Assembly (NCBI GenBank): GCA_963840725.1 | Contig: CAWIZY010000009.1 | Location: forward strand, 310,001 to 374,000 | DNA: 64,000 nt | From: CAVWDU01 sp963840725 | GTDB taxonomy: Bacteria; Pseudomonadota; Gammaproteobacteria; Pseudomonadales; Halieaceae | Reading direction: 5' to 3' | Shown here: in pieces, positions 1 to 7,887 of the stretch | Numbering within the stretch: position 1 is the stretch's first letter | Layout of the letters: each line of letters starts with the position of its first letter | Position numbers and translations under genes: made by a program | Notes under the pieces: generated by a model | Seen by the model: only the letters and a program-made list of their open reading frames with translations | Database searches by the model: none | What the model was told of the DNA's origin: nothing

Positions 1-1
1 C

Positions 2-664
2 CTGCGGCTGGCGCGTGGTTTTGACCTGGGTGAGCCGACCGAGGGCGTCGTGACCCTGTTCAAGGACCAGAAGTTCATCCGCGCGTACCTGAAACAGCTC
101 GACGGCTTGCGGGTGGATCGTATGATCGAAGTGGGCGTGTGGGATGGCGGTTCGGCGATTTTTTTCTGGAATCTCTTCAAGCCGAAGATGCTCAGCTGTA
201 TTGAGCTCAAATCCCAGGCCCCCGCACTGACCGATTACATCGACACGCAGTCCCTCTCCGAGAGTTTCCGGGTGCACTTTGGCGTGGACCAGTCCGATCG
301 GGCCGCGGTCGCCGCGGTGGCACGGGAAGATTTTCCGCAGGGTGCAGTCGACCTGATTATCGATGACGCGTCTCACCTGTACGCGCCCTCGCGTGCGACG
401 TTCGAGGTGTTGTTCCCCTCGCTTCGGGAGGGGGGACTGTACGTGCTGGAAGACTGGAAGACCAACCTCGTTTTCCCGAATTTCGGGGGCGGTGAAGCGC
501 CCGACAGTCCTCCCTTGCACCAACTGGTTTTCGAGCTGCTCGATTACTCCATGCGTCACACCGACGTCATTCCCTCCGTTCGCTGCTGGCACAATTTTGT
601 GCTGATCGAGCGTGGGCCCGGGGATTTGCTACCCGGAGAGTTCACGCTCGGACCTACACCCTAG
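2..664 (+). CDS. Class I SAM-dependent methyltransferase, 5' end outside window
   Basis: The reading frame is open back to base 2, so the gene probably begins before the window; the GTG at 50 is the first start codon inside it but lacks a clear ribosome binding site. The protein carries a SAM-binding glycine loop (IEVGVWDGGSAIFFW) and a later acidic strand (DLIIDDASH), followed by LREGGLYVLEDW. This order matches CmcI-like/Methyltransf_24 enzymes that often modify sugars or natural products. Neighbouring glycosyltransferase and sulfotransferase genes suggest a role in decorating a surface glycan, but the substrate cannot be told. The TAG stop lies inside a short sequence that recurs at 47942-47966. 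Confidence 0.75.
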   Translation: MRLARGFDLGEPTEGVVTLFKDQKFIRAYLKQLDGLRVDRMIEVGVWDGGSAIFFWNLFKPKMLSCIELKSQAPALTDYIDTQSLSESFRVHFGVDQSDRAAVAAVAREDFPQGAVDLIIDDASHLYAPSRATFEVLFPSLREGGLYVLEDWKTNLVFPNFGGGEAPDSPPLHQLVFELLDYSMRHTDVIPSVRCWHNFVLIERGPGDLLPGEFTLGPTP

Positions 665-684
665 GGCACCTCTGAATAATGGCA
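662..684. repeat. Short dispersed repeat, copy 1 (stop-codon-proximal)
   Basis: The sequence CTAGGGCACCTCTGAATAA followed by TGGCA matches 47942-47966 with two or three substitutions. In both places the first TAG is the stop codon of the upstream gene. A CTAG at the edge is the kind of target used by IS5-group elements, so these may be remnants of element ends. That identity is inference. Confidence 0.5.
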
Positions 685-698
685 ATGCGCTCAGGCTT

Positions 699-1595
699 TC
701 AGGCCTTATTGAAGCGTTGCAGGTCTGCCGCCGGAGTGGGGATATCACCAAAGTAAGACAGGCGGCGTTTGCTGGCCTGCAGGTCACAGCCGTGAATGGC
801 GCGGTATTGTTCCAGATAGGTGGCCACACGCCGTGTTTGCTCCGCGGGCGTAACGTTGGTCGTCGTGCCCCCGTGGACCTGGTGAAAGCTGCCCTCGCCG
901 ATCAACATGACCGGCCGCGAGTCCGGCCAGTCACACGCGCGCTTGAACAGGTCGATGTTCATGAAGCCACCGCCCGGCAGGTCGAAGCGTTCATCGGCGC
1001 CACCCATCGTCAGGAAGGTGTCCCGGGGCATGAATAGACAGTTACTCTCCAGCGGCCGGTAGAACCAGGTGTAATTGGGGAAGTCTTTGTAAACCAGGGG
1101 CGTTCCGATCTCGAACAGGCGATACCCTGCCCGCGGCCAGTCTATATTTTGCAGCAGGCGATCTTCCTCAGCCTGGTTGTAGCCCTCAAGTATCGTCTCG
1201 TTCTGCGGGCCTGGCCCCAGGTAGAAGTAACGGGTGATGACAACCGCATCCGTCATGGCACGAAAGCAGGCTGTCGTTTTTCGTAGCAAGCCCGGCGTCA
1301 GCAGGTGTGCGCCGTCGACCACGAACCCGACGATATCGCCGGTGGCGCGCGCTGCGCCGTAGTTCAGCGCATAAGCGGGAGAGGAAGGCGGGTTGTTCAG
1401 GTAGTGCGGTTTGAACTGTGGGCCGCATTGCCGTATCGATGCCTCCGGAACAGGTTCGGGAGAGCCATTGTCGACGACCAGAACCTCGTAGTCTGTAGAA
1501 TTTCCATCCAGCTGATAGTCCGGCATGAGACTCTGCAGCGTGCGTGGTAGCTCCCGCGCCATATCGAAGGCGACCACGATGATCGAAAGTTTCAC
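699..1595 (-). CDS. Family 2 glycosyltransferase
   Basis: A GT-A glycosyltransferase of about 298 residues that would transfer a sugar from a nucleotide-sugar donor. The N-terminus (KLSIIVVAFDMARELPRTL) is the classical GT2 nucleotide-binding strand, followed by EVLVVDNGS. The downstream ARATGDIVGFVVDGAHLL segment is in the place of the DXD metal site, although here it reads VDGAH, a weak version. The start is taken as GTG at 1595 because GGAG lies 8 nt upstream; longer in-frame ATG starts add an unconserved extension. It is convergent with the preceding methyltransferase and divergent from the sulfotransferase, and probably acts on a cell-surface polysaccharide. Acceptor and sugar are unknown. 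Confidence 0.8.
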   Translation of the reverse strand: MKLSIIVVAFDMARELPRTLQSLMPDYQLDGNSTDYEVLVVDNGSPEPVPEASIRQCGPQFKPHYLNNPPSSPAYALNYGAARATGDIVGFVVDGAHLLTPGLLRKTTACFRAMTDAVVITRYFYLGPGPQNETILEGYNQAEEDRLLQNIDWPRAGYRLFEIGTPLVYKDFPNYTWFYRPLESNCLFMPRDTFLTMGGADERFDLPGGGFMNIDLFKRACDWPDSRPVMLIGEGSFHQVHGGTTTNVTPAEQTRRVATYLEQYRAIHGCDLQASKRRLSYFGDIPTPAADLQRFNKA

Positions 1596-1747
1596 GGTTA
1601 AATCTCCATGCGCTGGTGCCGGGCCCGGATAACGCTGGTGCCAGGCGTAACCGTACAGCTGACCGAAGCTTGCGCCACGCGTTGCAATCACTGATTATCA
1701 GCCAGTGGCGCCAGGCCCGGTCAGGGGCCAACTACAGGAGGCCGATT

Positions 1748-2377
1748 GTGCCAGTTTGCGACCAGTACCGGTGTATTTTTGTGCACATACCCCGCACCGG
1801 CGGCAGTTCGGTTGAAAAGGCACTTATGCTGCATAACGAAGGCCACCGCGAAAATCTTGCTACCCTCACAGGCTGGGTCGAGACAGACGCGATCAGGGAG
1901 TACGGTTTCACCAGCCCGGTGCTGCAGCACCTGACGCTTTCCGACATCCACCGCTTGTTACCGCGGGACCGGCTCCATGACTGGTTCAAGTTTTGTTTCG
2001 TGCGCAACCCCTGGGAGCGAATGTTGTCCGTGTATCTGTTCGACCGCGCTCATTACGAGCATCGGCACGGGACGAGGGCCGGCTACCCGCCTCTGCCGGA
2101 ATACCTCAAAAAACTACATCCCTTTCAGGCGATCCAGCAGTGCGACTACATCGACAGTGATCCTGGGATGGATTTCGTGGGCCGGTTCGAAACCCTGGAG
2201 AAGGACTTTGCTTATGTCGCGCAACGGATTGGCTTGAACGGGGTGACACTGCCCCACGTCAATCGCACCCGCCACCAGCATTACAGCAGTTATTATTGCG
2301 ACGAAGCGAGAGCTATCGTTGCGCAACTGTTCCCGCGCGACATCACCCGGTTCGATTACCGGTTCGACGTCAGTTGA
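1748..2377 (+). CDS. Sulfotransferase family protein
   Basis: About 209 residues. The N-terminal FVHIPRTGGSSVEKAL is the PAPS 5'-phosphosulfate-binding loop of the sulfotransferase-2/Gal-3-O type fold, and FKFCFVRNPWERMLSVYLF is the 3'-phosphate-binding strand and helix. It would transfer sulfate from PAPS to a carbohydrate hydroxyl. The start is GTG 1748, with AGGAG 7 nt upstream; more upstream in-frame ATGs lack a site. Its 3' end overlaps the end of the convergent lipoprotein gene by 8 bp. Context with GT2 and methyltransferase genes supports surface-glycan sulfation. PAPS-synthesis genes are not in the window. Confidence 0.82.
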   Translation: MPVCDQYRCIFVHIPRTGGSSVEKALMLHNEGHRENLATLTGWVETDAIREYGFTSPVLQHLTLSDIHRLLPRDRLHDWFKFCFVRNPWERMLSVYLFDRAHYEHRHGTRAGYPPLPEYLKKLHPFQAIQQCDYIDSDPGMDFVGRFETLEKDFAYVAQRIGLNGVTLPHVNRTRHQHYSSYYCDEARAIVAQLFPRDITRFDYRFDVS

Positions 2378-2729
2378 GCACCCGGTAGCCGCGCCCGCGC
2401 AGGCACTGCTTCACGACCTGGACCTCCTCGCGGGCACCCTGGGAAACACCTTTCGCACCGCCCGTTACCGCGCCAGCGCCGGCGCCGCGCTGGGCGTCGC
2501 GGCTGTTACCGACAGCCGCGCCGATCAGGCCGCCCACTACCGCGCCCGAGGTCGCGCCGCGGGCGGCTTTCTCGCCAGTTCTCACCTCCTCGGAATAGGT
2601 GCGACACTCGGCGAGGTCCTGCTCGTAGGCCGTCATGTTCACACCCCGCTCATCGATGATGATTTCATCGGTCGTGGTGCAGCCGGCAATCGCGAGTAAC
2701 CAGAGGCCCAGAACGGCAGTGCGCTTCAT
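2370..2729 (-). CDS. Glycine-zipper lipoprotein
   Basis: A 119-residue predicted lipoprotein. It begins with a short basic n-region, a hydrophobic core and the lipobox LLAIAGC, so it should be lipidated at Cys16. Residues about 60-95 form a glycine-zipper segment (SGAVVGGLIGAAVG, then AGAGAVTGGAKG) typical of SlyB/OmpA-associated outer-membrane lipoproteins. Two further cysteines (AECRTY and KQCLRGRGY) could make a disulfide. No ribosome binding site precedes its ATG; instead the ATG overlaps the stop of a 28-codon ORF (ATGA at 2726-2729), implying translational coupling. Function is presumably envelope-structural; the family has no assigned catalytic role. Confidence 0.8.
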   Translation of the reverse strand: MKRTAVLGLWLLAIAGCTTTDEIIIDERGVNMTAYEQDLAECRTYSEEVRTGEKAARGATSGAVVGGLIGAAVGNSRDAQRGAGAGAVTGGAKGVSQGAREEVQVVKQCLRGRGYRVLN

Positions 2730-2812
2730 GGATGAGGGCCCGCGGCCGACCTGCTGATAACCCGGTCGATCAAGGTGGGGGTGACTGGTGAGATACTGAT
2801 TCCAGGCGTCAT
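2726..2812 (-). CDS. Candidate 28-codon leader ORF coupled to the lipoprotein gene
   Basis: This small ORF starts at ATG 2812 with a near-perfect AAAGGAG 7 nt upstream and ends in TGA overlapping the lipoprotein ATG as ATGA. The downstream gene has no site of its own, so ribosomes probably reach it through this leader. The peptide (starts MTPGISISPVTP, ends AAGPHP) is hydrophilic and resembles nothing I recognise. It is supported only by signal quality and arrangement, not by homology. Confidence 0.45.
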   Translation of the reverse strand: MTPGISISPVTPTLIDRVISRSAAGPHP

Positions 2813-2914
2813 GGTCAAACTCCTTTCGCGTGACGCGTGATGACTCGACACCTGGTATTTGACCACGGGGAGCGGTGAAGGTCCGTAAGTCGTGGTAAAG
2901 TTTTGTAAACGCCC

Positions 2915-4069
2915 TCAGCCGATGCTGGCTTCCAGGGCCCGCGGCATGGCCGCCGCATACTGCCGCACATGCTCCAGGCGGCCGCAGCTCACCCGTGACC
3001 AGCCGGTGTAGTCCTGATATGTGCCGCGGATCAGTACCTGCTGTTTTTCCATCTCCTGCCTGAACGTCTCGGCATCGAGCGAACCCAGGTTGACGTAGAC
3101 GAAGCTGGTCTGTGAGGGTGCAACCGACATGCCGTTCGCGAGCGCGGCGGTCGTAATAATCGATCGCGCCTCCAGGATGCGCTCCTTGGAGTAGGACAGA
3201 AATTCAGTGTCATTGAAACTGGCAACCGCTGCCGCCACGCCGGCCTGGTTGAGCGCGTAATCACCCAGGCTGTAGCGGGCGATCATGGCCGTGTTTTCCT
3301 CTGAGGCCAACATGTAGCCAATGCGCATACCGGCGAGGCCGAAAATCTTCGAGAAGGTGCGCGCGATGACAATGTCGTGGCCCTCCCGAATCAGGGAAAC
3401 CATCGAGTTGCCATCCGGGTCATCGGTGATTTCATTGTAGGCTTCGTCGATCAATACCGTGCATTTTTTCGAGGCGCGTATGCAGAAATCACGTAACCTG
3501 GCGGCGTCGGCGATCATGCCGGTGGGGTTATTGGGGTTGCAGATCTGTACCAGCGATACATCGGGAGTGATCGCCTGGTAAAGCGCCTCCAGGTCCACAC
3601 TGAGATCAGTGGTCGGCGGAGTGCGGACCAGCTCGCCTCCCTGGCGCAGCGCAGCCCGTGTCGTGGTATCCCAGAACAGATCCGGCCCCAGAATTTTTCC
3701 TTCCTTTGCCTTGGCCGCTGCAAAATAGGTCAATACACCACTGGAACCCGCGCTGAGTGACACCTGCTCCGCGGGAATGCCGAATCGCTCACTGATCATC
3801 GACTTCAGGCGGGCTGTCACCGCGGATCCGCCGGCATAGTAGGCGCCCATGGAGCAGGCGTCAGCCATCGCCCGCAGGGCCGCGGGAGAGGGACCATACG
3901 GGTTTTCGTTGGCATTGAGCTTGGCAACGCCGGGTGGAGGGCCATAGGGCAGGGCCGGTGAGGCTGGCTGCTCCGTCGCGGCGTCGGTGCGGGGTATCCC
4001 GCCGAGCGTCGCCGCTCCTCCCAGTGCCACCGCCCCGATGAATCCCCTGCGTGATAGCGCTGATGTCAT
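2915..4069 (-). CDS. Tat-exported HisC-like class I/II aminotransferase
   Basis: A PLP-dependent aminotransferase of 384 residues related to histidinol-phosphate aminotransferase. Visible family motifs are LNANENPYGPS near the N-terminus, NPNNPTG (ring-stacking Asn), LIDEAYNE (Asp to pyridine nitrogen), RTFSKIFGLAGMRIGY (Schiff-base Lys and phosphate Arg) and a C-terminal arginine region. Unlike cytosolic HisC it opens with a twin-arginine signal (SRRGFIGAVALGGAATLGG), so it should fold in the cytoplasm and be exported. The start at 4069 is set by AGGAG 6 nt upstream. It follows the TauE-like permease gene by 23 nt on the same strand, which suggests co-transcription. Substrate is unknown; a biosynthetic HisC role is unlikely for an exported enzyme. 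Confidence 0.85.
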   Translation of the reverse strand: MTSALSRRGFIGAVALGGAATLGGIPRTDAATEQPASPALPYGPPPGVAKLNANENPYGPSPAALRAMADACSMGAYYAGGSAVTARLKSMISERFGIPAEQVSLSAGSSGVLTYFAAAKAKEGKILGPDLFWDTTTRAALRQGGELVRTPPTTDLSVDLEALYQAITPDVSLVQICNPNNPTGMIADAARLRDFCIRASKKCTVLIDEAYNEITDDPDGNSMVSLIREGHDIVIARTFSKIFGLAGMRIGYMLASEENTAMIARYSLGDYALNQAGVAAAVASFNDTEFLSYSKERILEARSIITTAALANGMSVAPSQTSFVYVNLGSLDAETFRQEMEKQQVLIRGTYQDYTGWSRVSCGRLEHVRQYAAAMPRALEASIG

Positions 4070-4092
4070 AGTGGTCTCCTTGGTCGGGGGTT

Positions 4093-4941
4093 TCATTGTC
4101 CTGTCGCTCGATAAAATATCAGTGCTGAAATCATCAGCAGGTAGACGCCGAAGATGCGTTTCAGGAACGTGGCATCCAGTCGGTGTGCGAGGTTGGCTCC
4201 CACCGGCACGGTGATCACCGACATGGCGCTGACGGCGGCAAACGCCGGCAGGTTGACGTAGCCGATCGAGCCCGCCGGCAGGCCGGGTGCACTCAGCCCC
4301 ATGAGCATGAACCCGAGTGTGCCCGGTACCGCGATCACAAAACCCACTCCGGCTGCCGTGGCGACTGCCTGGTGCACACTGCGCCCGCACAGCACCATCG
4401 TGACCACAAATGGAGTTCCGCCGCCGATGCCCAGGAGCGCGGAAAATCCTCCCAGCCCCGAGGCCAGCGCCGCGCAGCCGAATCCGTGGGGTGTGTCACG
4501 CGGAGGTGCGCCAGTCTCGAACCACTGGAATCCGAGGAAGTAAAATGAGTACACGAGGACGCCGGTGGCGAACACCAGCAGTAGTGCATCGCCACTGACC
4601 ACGGAGGCGAGGCAGGTGCCACCGAGTACGCCGACCACCAGCCAGGGCGTCCACTCCCGCAGCACCTTGAAATCGACCGCGCCGTGGGCGTGGTGAGACT
4701 GAACCGAGCGCAGTGACGAGACAATAATCGTCGCCAGTGAAGTACCCACGGCTACGTGAATGTAGTTTTGTTGGGGTTGCGCGAACGCGGGCGAGTCCAG
4801 CAGCGAGAACACGGCGAGGAGGGCAGGCACGACGACGAACCCGCCGCCTACACCGAACATCCCTGCAGTGACGCCCGACAGGGCGCCGGCTGCGAGTAGT
4901 GCGCCGACTACCTGAAGGAACTCTACCTGCATCGCGCGCAT
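4093..4941 (-). CDS. Sulfite exporter TauE/SafE family permease
   Basis: An inner-membrane protein of about 282 residues with two homologous halves. The first half contains GVTAGMFGVGGGFVVVPAL and the second GGFSALLGIGGGTPFVV, the repeated glycine-rich TauE/SafE signature, with about eight hydrophobic segments. Family members export sulfite, sulfoacetate or related organosulfur anions. The start could be ATG 4941 or the internal ATG at 4932; neither has a strong site. It sits just upstream of the Tat aminotransferase gene on the same strand, and a rhodanese lies beyond, so a sulfur-compound link is possible. Transported substrate is not determinable. Confidence 0.85.
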   Translation of the reverse strand: MRAMQVEFLQVVGALLAAGALSGVTAGMFGVGGGFVVVPALLAVFSLLDSPAFAQPQQNYIHVAVGTSLATIIVSSLRSVQSHHAHGAVDFKVLREWTPWLVVGVLGGTCLASVVSGDALLLVFATGVLVYSFYFLGFQWFETGAPPRDTPHGFGCAALASGLGGFSALLGIGGGTPFVVTMVLCGRSVHQAVATAAGVGFVIAVPGTLGFMLMGLSAPGLPAGSIGYVNLPAFAAVSAMSVITVPVGANLAHRLDATFLKRIFGVYLLMISALIFYRATGQ

Positions 4942-5281
4942 CCACGGTCAAAATACACAAGGGGCTGGGCCTGCCGCTGCAGACACAGAGATGCCCGTTT
5001 TCTGTCGACACCAATGTGTCACGCATTCAAGATGCGTGCCACTTCCACTATTTTTCGGAGAATGCAGTGCGGGCGGCGCACGCCAATGGGGAAACGACCG
5101 CTCGGATCGGGCTCGGGCGCCAATCGCGCACCAACAAGGTGCCGGCCTGCGCCAGCAAGTGGCAGGGAGCGTACACGCCGTCCGGCGTAGGGTCGTTGTC
5201 AGGCTGACGGCAGTGGGCTGTGATCCCGGCCCGGCTTACCCCGGGAAGAGGTGCTTCACGGGAATCCCGGACGCGGCTGAA
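4942..5281. other. Intergenic region with small hairpins
   Basis: No convincing gene. The stretch between the glpE stop and the permease start holds a 7-bp perfect hairpin, CACGCAT/ATGCGTG, at 5020-5038 and a smaller GACAC/GTGTC hairpin just before it. Short open frames on the plus strand lack ribosome binding sites and family resemblance. It probably carries the promoter for the permease/aminotransferase pair, but no clear box was found. Confidence 0.5.
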
Positions 5282-5593
5282 TCAAACACTCGGGTAGGAT
5301 CCGCGCCACGTTTCGAAGCCGCCGTCCATACTGTATACCTCGATGAAGCCCTGCTCGACGAGATAGGCCGCAGCCGGCTGGCTGGAGTTGCCGTGGTAAC
5401 AGTAGACAACGACGGGACGATTCCGGTCAGCGGTGCTGACGAAACTGTCCACGCTGGTGTTGTCGAGGTGAGTCGCGCCCTCGATGTGGCCGAGACGGAA
5501 TGACATTTCGTCACGGATATCGACCAGTTGGGGGTCGCGTTCCGAGATAAGCTGCCAGGTTGTCTCGACAGAGATGCGTTTGAATCCACTCAT
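5282..5593 (-). CDS. glpE: Thiosulfate sulfurtransferase GlpE
   Basis: A single-domain rhodanese of 103 residues, close to the usual GlpE length. The active-site loop CYHGNSS supplies the persulfide-forming cysteine, and the C-terminal VYSMDGGFETW matches GlpE closely. It transfers sulfane sulfur from thiosulfate to cyanide, thioredoxin or other thiols in the cytoplasm. The start at 5593 begins MSGFKRIS, as in homologues, and has AGAGGA upstream at a somewhat long spacing; a longer ATG at 5629 lacks a site. It stands alone, with no glp genes nearby. Confidence 0.9.
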   Translation of the reverse strand: MSGFKRISVETTWQLISERDPQLVDIRDEMSFRLGHIEGATHLDNTSVDSFVSTADRNRPVVVYCYHGNSSQPAAAYLVEQGFIEVYSMDGGFETWRGSYPSV

Positions 5594-5955
5594 CGGTATG
5601 GCCGTCCTCTGCGTTGCCGACACGGTCATGTTTGACTGACATTGAACACGGCGGATGGCCTGGCGGTCAACTGGATTGTCCTGCCGCACTGTCGGTCAAG
5701 GGTGGGGGTCGTCGGGTTGATTTACGGCGTGGCCGTTCACACTGGCGGTGGGGCTGGAATTGCCCCGTCGTGACGTCAGCTCGCAGGGCGCGAATCGCTG
5801 CGCAATGCGATCGCGAGAGCCTCTTTCGTTGTCCATGCGAGCATCGCTCGCCGATCTATTGATGCTACACTGTGCGAAGGGCAGGGGATGGCAGTTCCCT
5901 CGCTCTGGCAGTGGTGATTTATGCTGCCGGATTAACCAGATAACGAGGCCCGTTT
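5594..5955. other. Intergenic region between glpE and WS/DGAT
   Basis: A divergent promoter region of about 360 bases. Short plus-strand open frames have no family resemblance and run into the start of the acyltransferase in another frame. ACGAGG lies upstream of the ATG at 5956 as a usable ribosome binding site. No convincing -35/-10 pair was identified. Confidence 0.5.
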
Positions 5956-7722
5956 ATGCAAAAACTCAGTCTGCTGGATGCCGCTTTCCTGATGCTGGAG
6001 CGCCGGGAACAGCCCATGCATGTCGGCGGCCTGCACCTTTTCACATTGCCAGAGGGTGTGGATGACCAGACGTTCCTGCACGGACTCGCTGACAACATGC
6101 GCACTGCCGACGCCTTTCAGGCGCCTTTCGGAGATCGGTTGAAATTCGGCCGCCTCGGTGCGATGGGCCCTGTTTACTGGGAGCCGGACCCGGCGCTGGA
6201 CCTGGACTACCATATCCGGCATTCGGCACTTCCCAAGCCCGGGCGGTTCCGTGAGCTGTTTGCGCTGGTTTCCCGTCTCCACGGCTCCCTGATGGACAGG
6301 CACCGGCCGCTGTGGGAAATGCACCTGATCGAGGGCCTTCAGAATCGCCAGTTCGCGGTTTACTCCAAGTTTCATCATGCCGCCATCGACGGCGCCCGAT
6401 CCATGCATCTCTCCAACAGTATGTACTCTACCGACCCGGATGAGCAGGTGAACTACTCACCGCTGTCAGTGACTGCTCGCGAGCGTTACCTTCAGCACCT
6501 GCGCGTAGAGCCACCGACGGAAGGAGAACTCGGGAATGTTGCCGATGCCTTGAAAGCGACCTTCGATTCCGGGGTGCACATGACCGGGGCGTTGCGCCGG
6601 TTTGTGGGCGCCTGGATGGGCCGGGAGAGCGATCTTGAGGTGCCATTCCGCCACGTGCCGCCTTCATCAATCAATACCGAGGTGGACGGAGCGCGCCGGT
6701 TTGTCGCCCAGTCCTGGCCCTTTGCCCGTATCCGTGCGGTGGGCAAGGCACTGGACGGGACCTTCAACGACGCGGTGCTGGCCATGTGCGCGGGCGCACT
6801 GAGAACTTACCTGCTGAATCACGGCGAATTGCCGAACGAGTCGCTGAAATCCATGGTGCCGGTATCGCTGCGTCGGGCGGGCGACCTCGACTCCGCAAAC
6901 GCAGTGGCCGCGATCAGTGCGGACCTCGCCACCAATGTGCGTGATCCGGAGAAGCGCTACAGGACCATCAAAGCCTCAATGGAGGCCGGAAAGTCGCTAT
7001 TCAGCAACTTGTCAGCGCGGGAGTCCCAGCTATTCGTGCAACTGACCTCGCTGCCGGGTATTGTGCTCGTGCCCCTGGGGCTCGCGAGCAAGTTTCCACC
7101 TTACAGCACCACTATCTCCAATGTCCCGGGCCCCCGCGATCCCCTCTACTGGAACGGGGCTCGCCTCGAGGGGATGTACCCCGTGTCGATCGTGGCCGAG
7201 GGTATGGCGCTCAACATCACGTTGGTCACCTACGACGACCACGTGGACTTCGGCATCATCGCCTGCCGGCGCTCGCTGCCCCAGGTGCAAAGGCTGATCG
7301 ACTACCTGGAAGATGCGCTGGTCGAACTGGAAGAGGTCGCCGGCCTCACCTCAGGTGGTGCCCGAACCGGCTCGCGGCGGCAATCACGGGCGGGAAAAGC
7401 GACTGACAGCAGCACTGGCAGTAAACCCCGCGCAAAAACCAAAGCCAAGGCCAAGACCAAAACGAAGGCCAAAGCCGAGGCCAAAACTAAAGCCAAAACC
7501 AAAGCCAAGGCCAAAACCAAAGCCAAAACCAAAGCCAAAACCAAAGCCAAAACCAAAGCCAAAACCAAAGCCAAGGCCAAAGCCAAAACCAAAGCCAAGG
7601 CCACTGCCGGGAAAAGCGCGGCGCGTAAGGCGAGCACCGCTGGCAAGCGAGCGCCGCGGGCCGTGCGGCGCAAACGTGCGACCGCCAGGGTCCGGCCCAA
7701 GACTGCCGCTGCGCAGGACTGA
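5956..7722 (+). CDS. Wax ester synthase/acyl-CoA:diacylglycerol acyltransferase with Lys/Ala-rich tail
   Basis: A bifunctional WS/DGAT that esterifies fatty alcohols or diacylglycerol with acyl-CoA to make storage wax esters and triacylglycerol. The N-terminal acyltransferase domain contains the catalytic HHAAIDG at residues 140-146, and the C-terminal WS_DGAT_C domain has FSTTISNVPGP-like and LNITLVTY motifs. Ordinary enzymes end near residue 470. This one continues for about 110 residues of almost pure Lys/Ala/Thr (KAKTKAK repeats, then RKAS/KRAPRAVRRKRA), reminiscent of histone H1-like or phasin PhaF tails. A paralogue with the same architecture lies at 46241. The basic tail could bind DNA, polyphosphate or lipid inclusions; that is inference. 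Confidence 0.9.
   Translation: MQKLSLLDAAFLMLERREQPMHVGGLHLFTLPEGVDDQTFLHGLADNMRTADAFQAPFGDRLKFGRLGAMGPVYWEPDPALDLDYHIRHSALPKPGRFRELFALVSRLHGSLMDRHRPLWEMHLIEGLQNRQFAVYSKFHHAAIDGARSMHLSNSMYSTDPDEQVNYSPLSVTARERYLQHLRVEPPTEGELGNVADALKATFDSGVHMTGALRRFVGAWMGRESDLEVPFRHVPPSSINTEVDGARRFVAQSWPFARIRAVGKALDGTFNDAVLAMCAGALRTYLLNHGELPNESLKSMVPVSLRRAGDLDSANAVAAISADLATNVRDPEKRYRTIKASMEAGKSLFSNLSARESQLFVQLTSLPGIVLVPLGLASKFPPYSTTISNVPGPRDPLYWNGARLEGMYPVSIVAEGMALNITLVTYDDHVDFGIIACRRSLPQVQRLIDYLEDALVELEEVAGLTSGGARTGSRRQSRAGKATDSSTGSKPRAKTKAKAKTKTKAKAEAKTKAKTKAKAKTKAKTKAKTKAKTKAKTKAKAKAKTKAKATAGKSAARKASTAGKRAPRAVRRKRATARVRPKTAAAQD
7432..7609 (+). repeat. Lys/Ala/Thr-coding tandem repeat in WS/DGAT tail
   Basis: Imperfect 6-bp and 12-bp units (AAAGCC and AAAACC, encoding KA and KT) are repeated through about 180 bp. 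Units differ by synonymous AAA/AAG and ACC/ACT changes, so the array has diverged somewhat. The frame is preserved to a natural stop at 7720-7722. Confidence 0.9.
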
Positions 7723-7887
7723 GTAGTGGCAGCGCTGGCCAGGTTGCTGCCAGTGCACCCGGGGTGGCGAGCATCAACGGTCCTCTGGCGCCGTAGCGAC
7801 GACACCGTACCGGGTAACACCCTCCCTGCCGGCCTGGCTATCGCTGCCGGGTCATCTTCCTGGTCATAGCGAGGAGACGCTCTGAAC

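Noticed and set aside
7432..7609. CRISPR-like array
   Set aside because: The repeats are short, contiguous, in-frame codon repeats without spacers.
7302..7820. Long minus-strand frames with GFGFG or ALALVLAL repeats over the WS/DGAT tail
   Set aside because: These are mirror products of the KAKT-coding repeat and not real proteins.
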